Assembly: GCA_946481445.1 (NCBI GenBank)
Contig: CAMLOA010000133.1
Location: 1-6,202 of the forward strand
DNA length: 6,202 nt
DNA from: an uncultured Devosia sp.
GTDB lineage: Bacteria; Pseudomonadota; Alphaproteobacteria; Rhizobiales; Devosiaceae
Direction of reading: 5' to 3'
Shown here piece by piece: positions 5,375 through 6,202 of the stretch. Below the pieces are notes generated by a model, which was given only the letters and a program-made list of their open reading frames with translations, did not search any database and was not told the origin of the DNA. How positions within the stretch are numbered: the stretch's first letter is position 1; the number at the start of each line of letters is the position of its first letter. The translations under genes and the position numbers were made by a program.

Positions 5375-6202
5375 TCAGGGATTTCTTGCAACCGCCCCAG
5401 CCGCTTGCGCCGGAGCCTTCCAGCGCAGGCGCGCCAGGGTGGGCAGGCCCTTGCGCAGGGCCCAGTAGAGGGCGGTGACGGTGACAACGGAGACATAGCC
5501 ATCGATGGCATAGTGCCAGCCCAGATAGACCGAACTGAGGATGATGAAGCCCACATAGACCCACATCAGCAATCCGAACCGGCGCGAGACCTCGCCGATG
5601 AACAGCGCGTTGATCACCGTCACGGCGACATGGACGGAGGGAAAGGCAGATATGCCCGAACCGATGCCGACCTTGCCCGTGGTGTAGATCGTCCAGAGAT
5701 AGGCTTGGAAGGCGTGCGCGGAGTTCTTTTCCTCGGCCGTGGTGGCCAGGAAGGCGAGCTGGTCGGCGAAGCGTGCATGATCGCCGGTGACCAGCCCGTA
5801 GTAGGCCGGACCCGCGGATATCCAATATCCTGCCATCAGCGTGCCGATGACCGCCCAGCTGACCATCCAGGTCAGCACGTAGCGGACTCGCATGCCTTCC
5901 GTGCGCGGCGAGGTGCAGACCCAGTAGAGGGTGAAGTAGCAGATCACGAACCAGACCACGTTGTAGTTCGCTTCGACCACGCGGAGGACCAGCGGATGCT
6001 CGGCAATCGCGTAGAGCAGCCGATAGGGATCGGTGCCGAAGTGGATGGCCTTGTCGATGTCGGCCTGGGCGACGTCGAACAGGAAGCCATGCTCCACGGG
6101 GAATGTGGTCTTGATCGATGAGAACATCACGGTGAAAAGCAGGACCGCCGTCAGCAGCAGCAGCGTGCCGGCGACGAAGCGCGCCACACGCCGCGGCGCG
6201 AC
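5375..6202 (-). CDS. PAP2-superfamily membrane phosphatase/transferase, 5' end probably outside the window
   Basis: An integral membrane protein of the PAP2 (type 2 phosphatidic acid phosphatase) superfamily, closest in look to the PAP2_3 branch that also holds inositol-phosphorylceramide synthases. Such enzymes cleave or transfer phosphoryl groups on lipid substrates at the outer face of the membrane. Numbering from a GTG at 6185-6187 gives 270 residues. The catalytic motif PSVH (183-186, nucleophile-assisting H186) and GWHYAIDGY with H225 and D229 are clear, matching the PSxH and HxxxD signatures. The usual first PAP2 motif (KX6RP) is absent, as in the PAP2_3 branch. About six hydrophobic segments are visible, with SAGPAYY after the third. 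The frame stays open upstream of the GTG to the window edge (VAPRR), and no Shine-Dalgarno is seen, so the real start is likely beyond 6202. The substrate is unknown. The small exported protein gene lies 99 bases downstream on the same strand. Confidence 0.87.
   Translation of the reverse strand, partial: VAPRRVARFVAGTLLLLTAVLLFTVMFSSIKTTFPVEHGFLFDVAQADIDKAIHFGTDPYRLLYAIAEHPLVLRVVEANYNVVWFVICYFTLYWVCTSPRTEGMRVRYVLTWMVSWAVIGTLMAGYWISAGPAYYGLVTGDHARFADQLAFLATTAEEKNSAHAFQAYLWTIYTTGKVGIGSGISAFPSVHVAVTVINALFIGEVSRRFGLLMWVYVGFIILSSVYLGWHYAIDGYVSVVTVTALYWALRKGLPTLARLRWKAPAQAAGAVARNP

Noticed and set aside
4770..5825. 351-residue minus-strand frame spanning the exported protein and PAP2 genes
   Set aside because: It overlaps two genes with clear signal peptide or catalytic motifs in another frame, and its own translation is Arg/Pro/Gly-rich without a family.
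5306..6121. 271-residue plus-strand frame opposite the PAP2 gene
   Set aside because: The minus strand carries PSVH and HxxxD with regular TM segments; the plus-strand translation is a charged, low-information shadow.

Overview
The window is GC-rich chromosomal DNA, densely coding, with codon use and protein families typical of an alphaproteobacterium. The order Hyphomicrobiales (Rhizobium or Devosia relatives) fits best, because the PdxJ and Kup sequences have the form I know from that group. The genus cannot be fixed from the sequence alone. I see no rRNA, tRNA, insertion sequence, phage gene or CRISPR array. This is core and housekeeping territory with a few uncharacterised genes.

Layout, left to right. 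(1) 1-451 (+) is the 3' part of ilvN, the regulatory subunit of acetolactate synthase. A strong hairpin (466-500) follows. (2) 512-1192 (+) encodes a small unknown membrane protein. It overlaps by 4 bases (ATGA) with (3) pdxJ, 1189-1932 (+), the last step of pyridoxine 5'-phosphate synthesis, in the alphaproteobacterial variant form. (4) 1933-2168 is a regulatory region with a 17-bp palindrome in a candidate promoter, then an approximately 115-nt leader full of mutually exclusive complementary segments around the ribosome binding site. (5) 2169-2783 (+) encodes an NAD(P)H-dependent FMN reductase-family flavoprotein, followed by two hairpins that are likely its terminator. (6) 2939-4864 (+) is kup, a low-affinity K+ transporter, with its own candidate promoter. 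(7) 4868-5275 (-) encodes a small exported protein convergent with kup, only 3 bases between the stop codons. (8) 5375-6202 (-) encodes a PAP2-superfamily membrane phosphatase or transferase that probably starts outside the window.

The genes do not form one pathway. ilvN and pdxJ are biosynthetic; PLP is the cofactor of the transaminase that ends branched-chain amino acid synthesis, but linking the two through this is inference. The flavin reductase, Kup and the two minus-strand envelope genes appear to be separate transcription units.

The most interesting object is the leader of the flavin reductase gene (about 2053-2168). A 10-bp helix can join its predicted 5' end to the bases just before the start codon. 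A separate 8-nt segment is a perfect complement of the Shine-Dalgarno sequence, and that segment can instead be locked in a local hairpin. This is the architecture of a translational switch (riboswitch, thermosensor or protein-controlled leader). I do not recognise it as a known class. The evidence is base complementarity read by eye, with no folding calculation or covariation.
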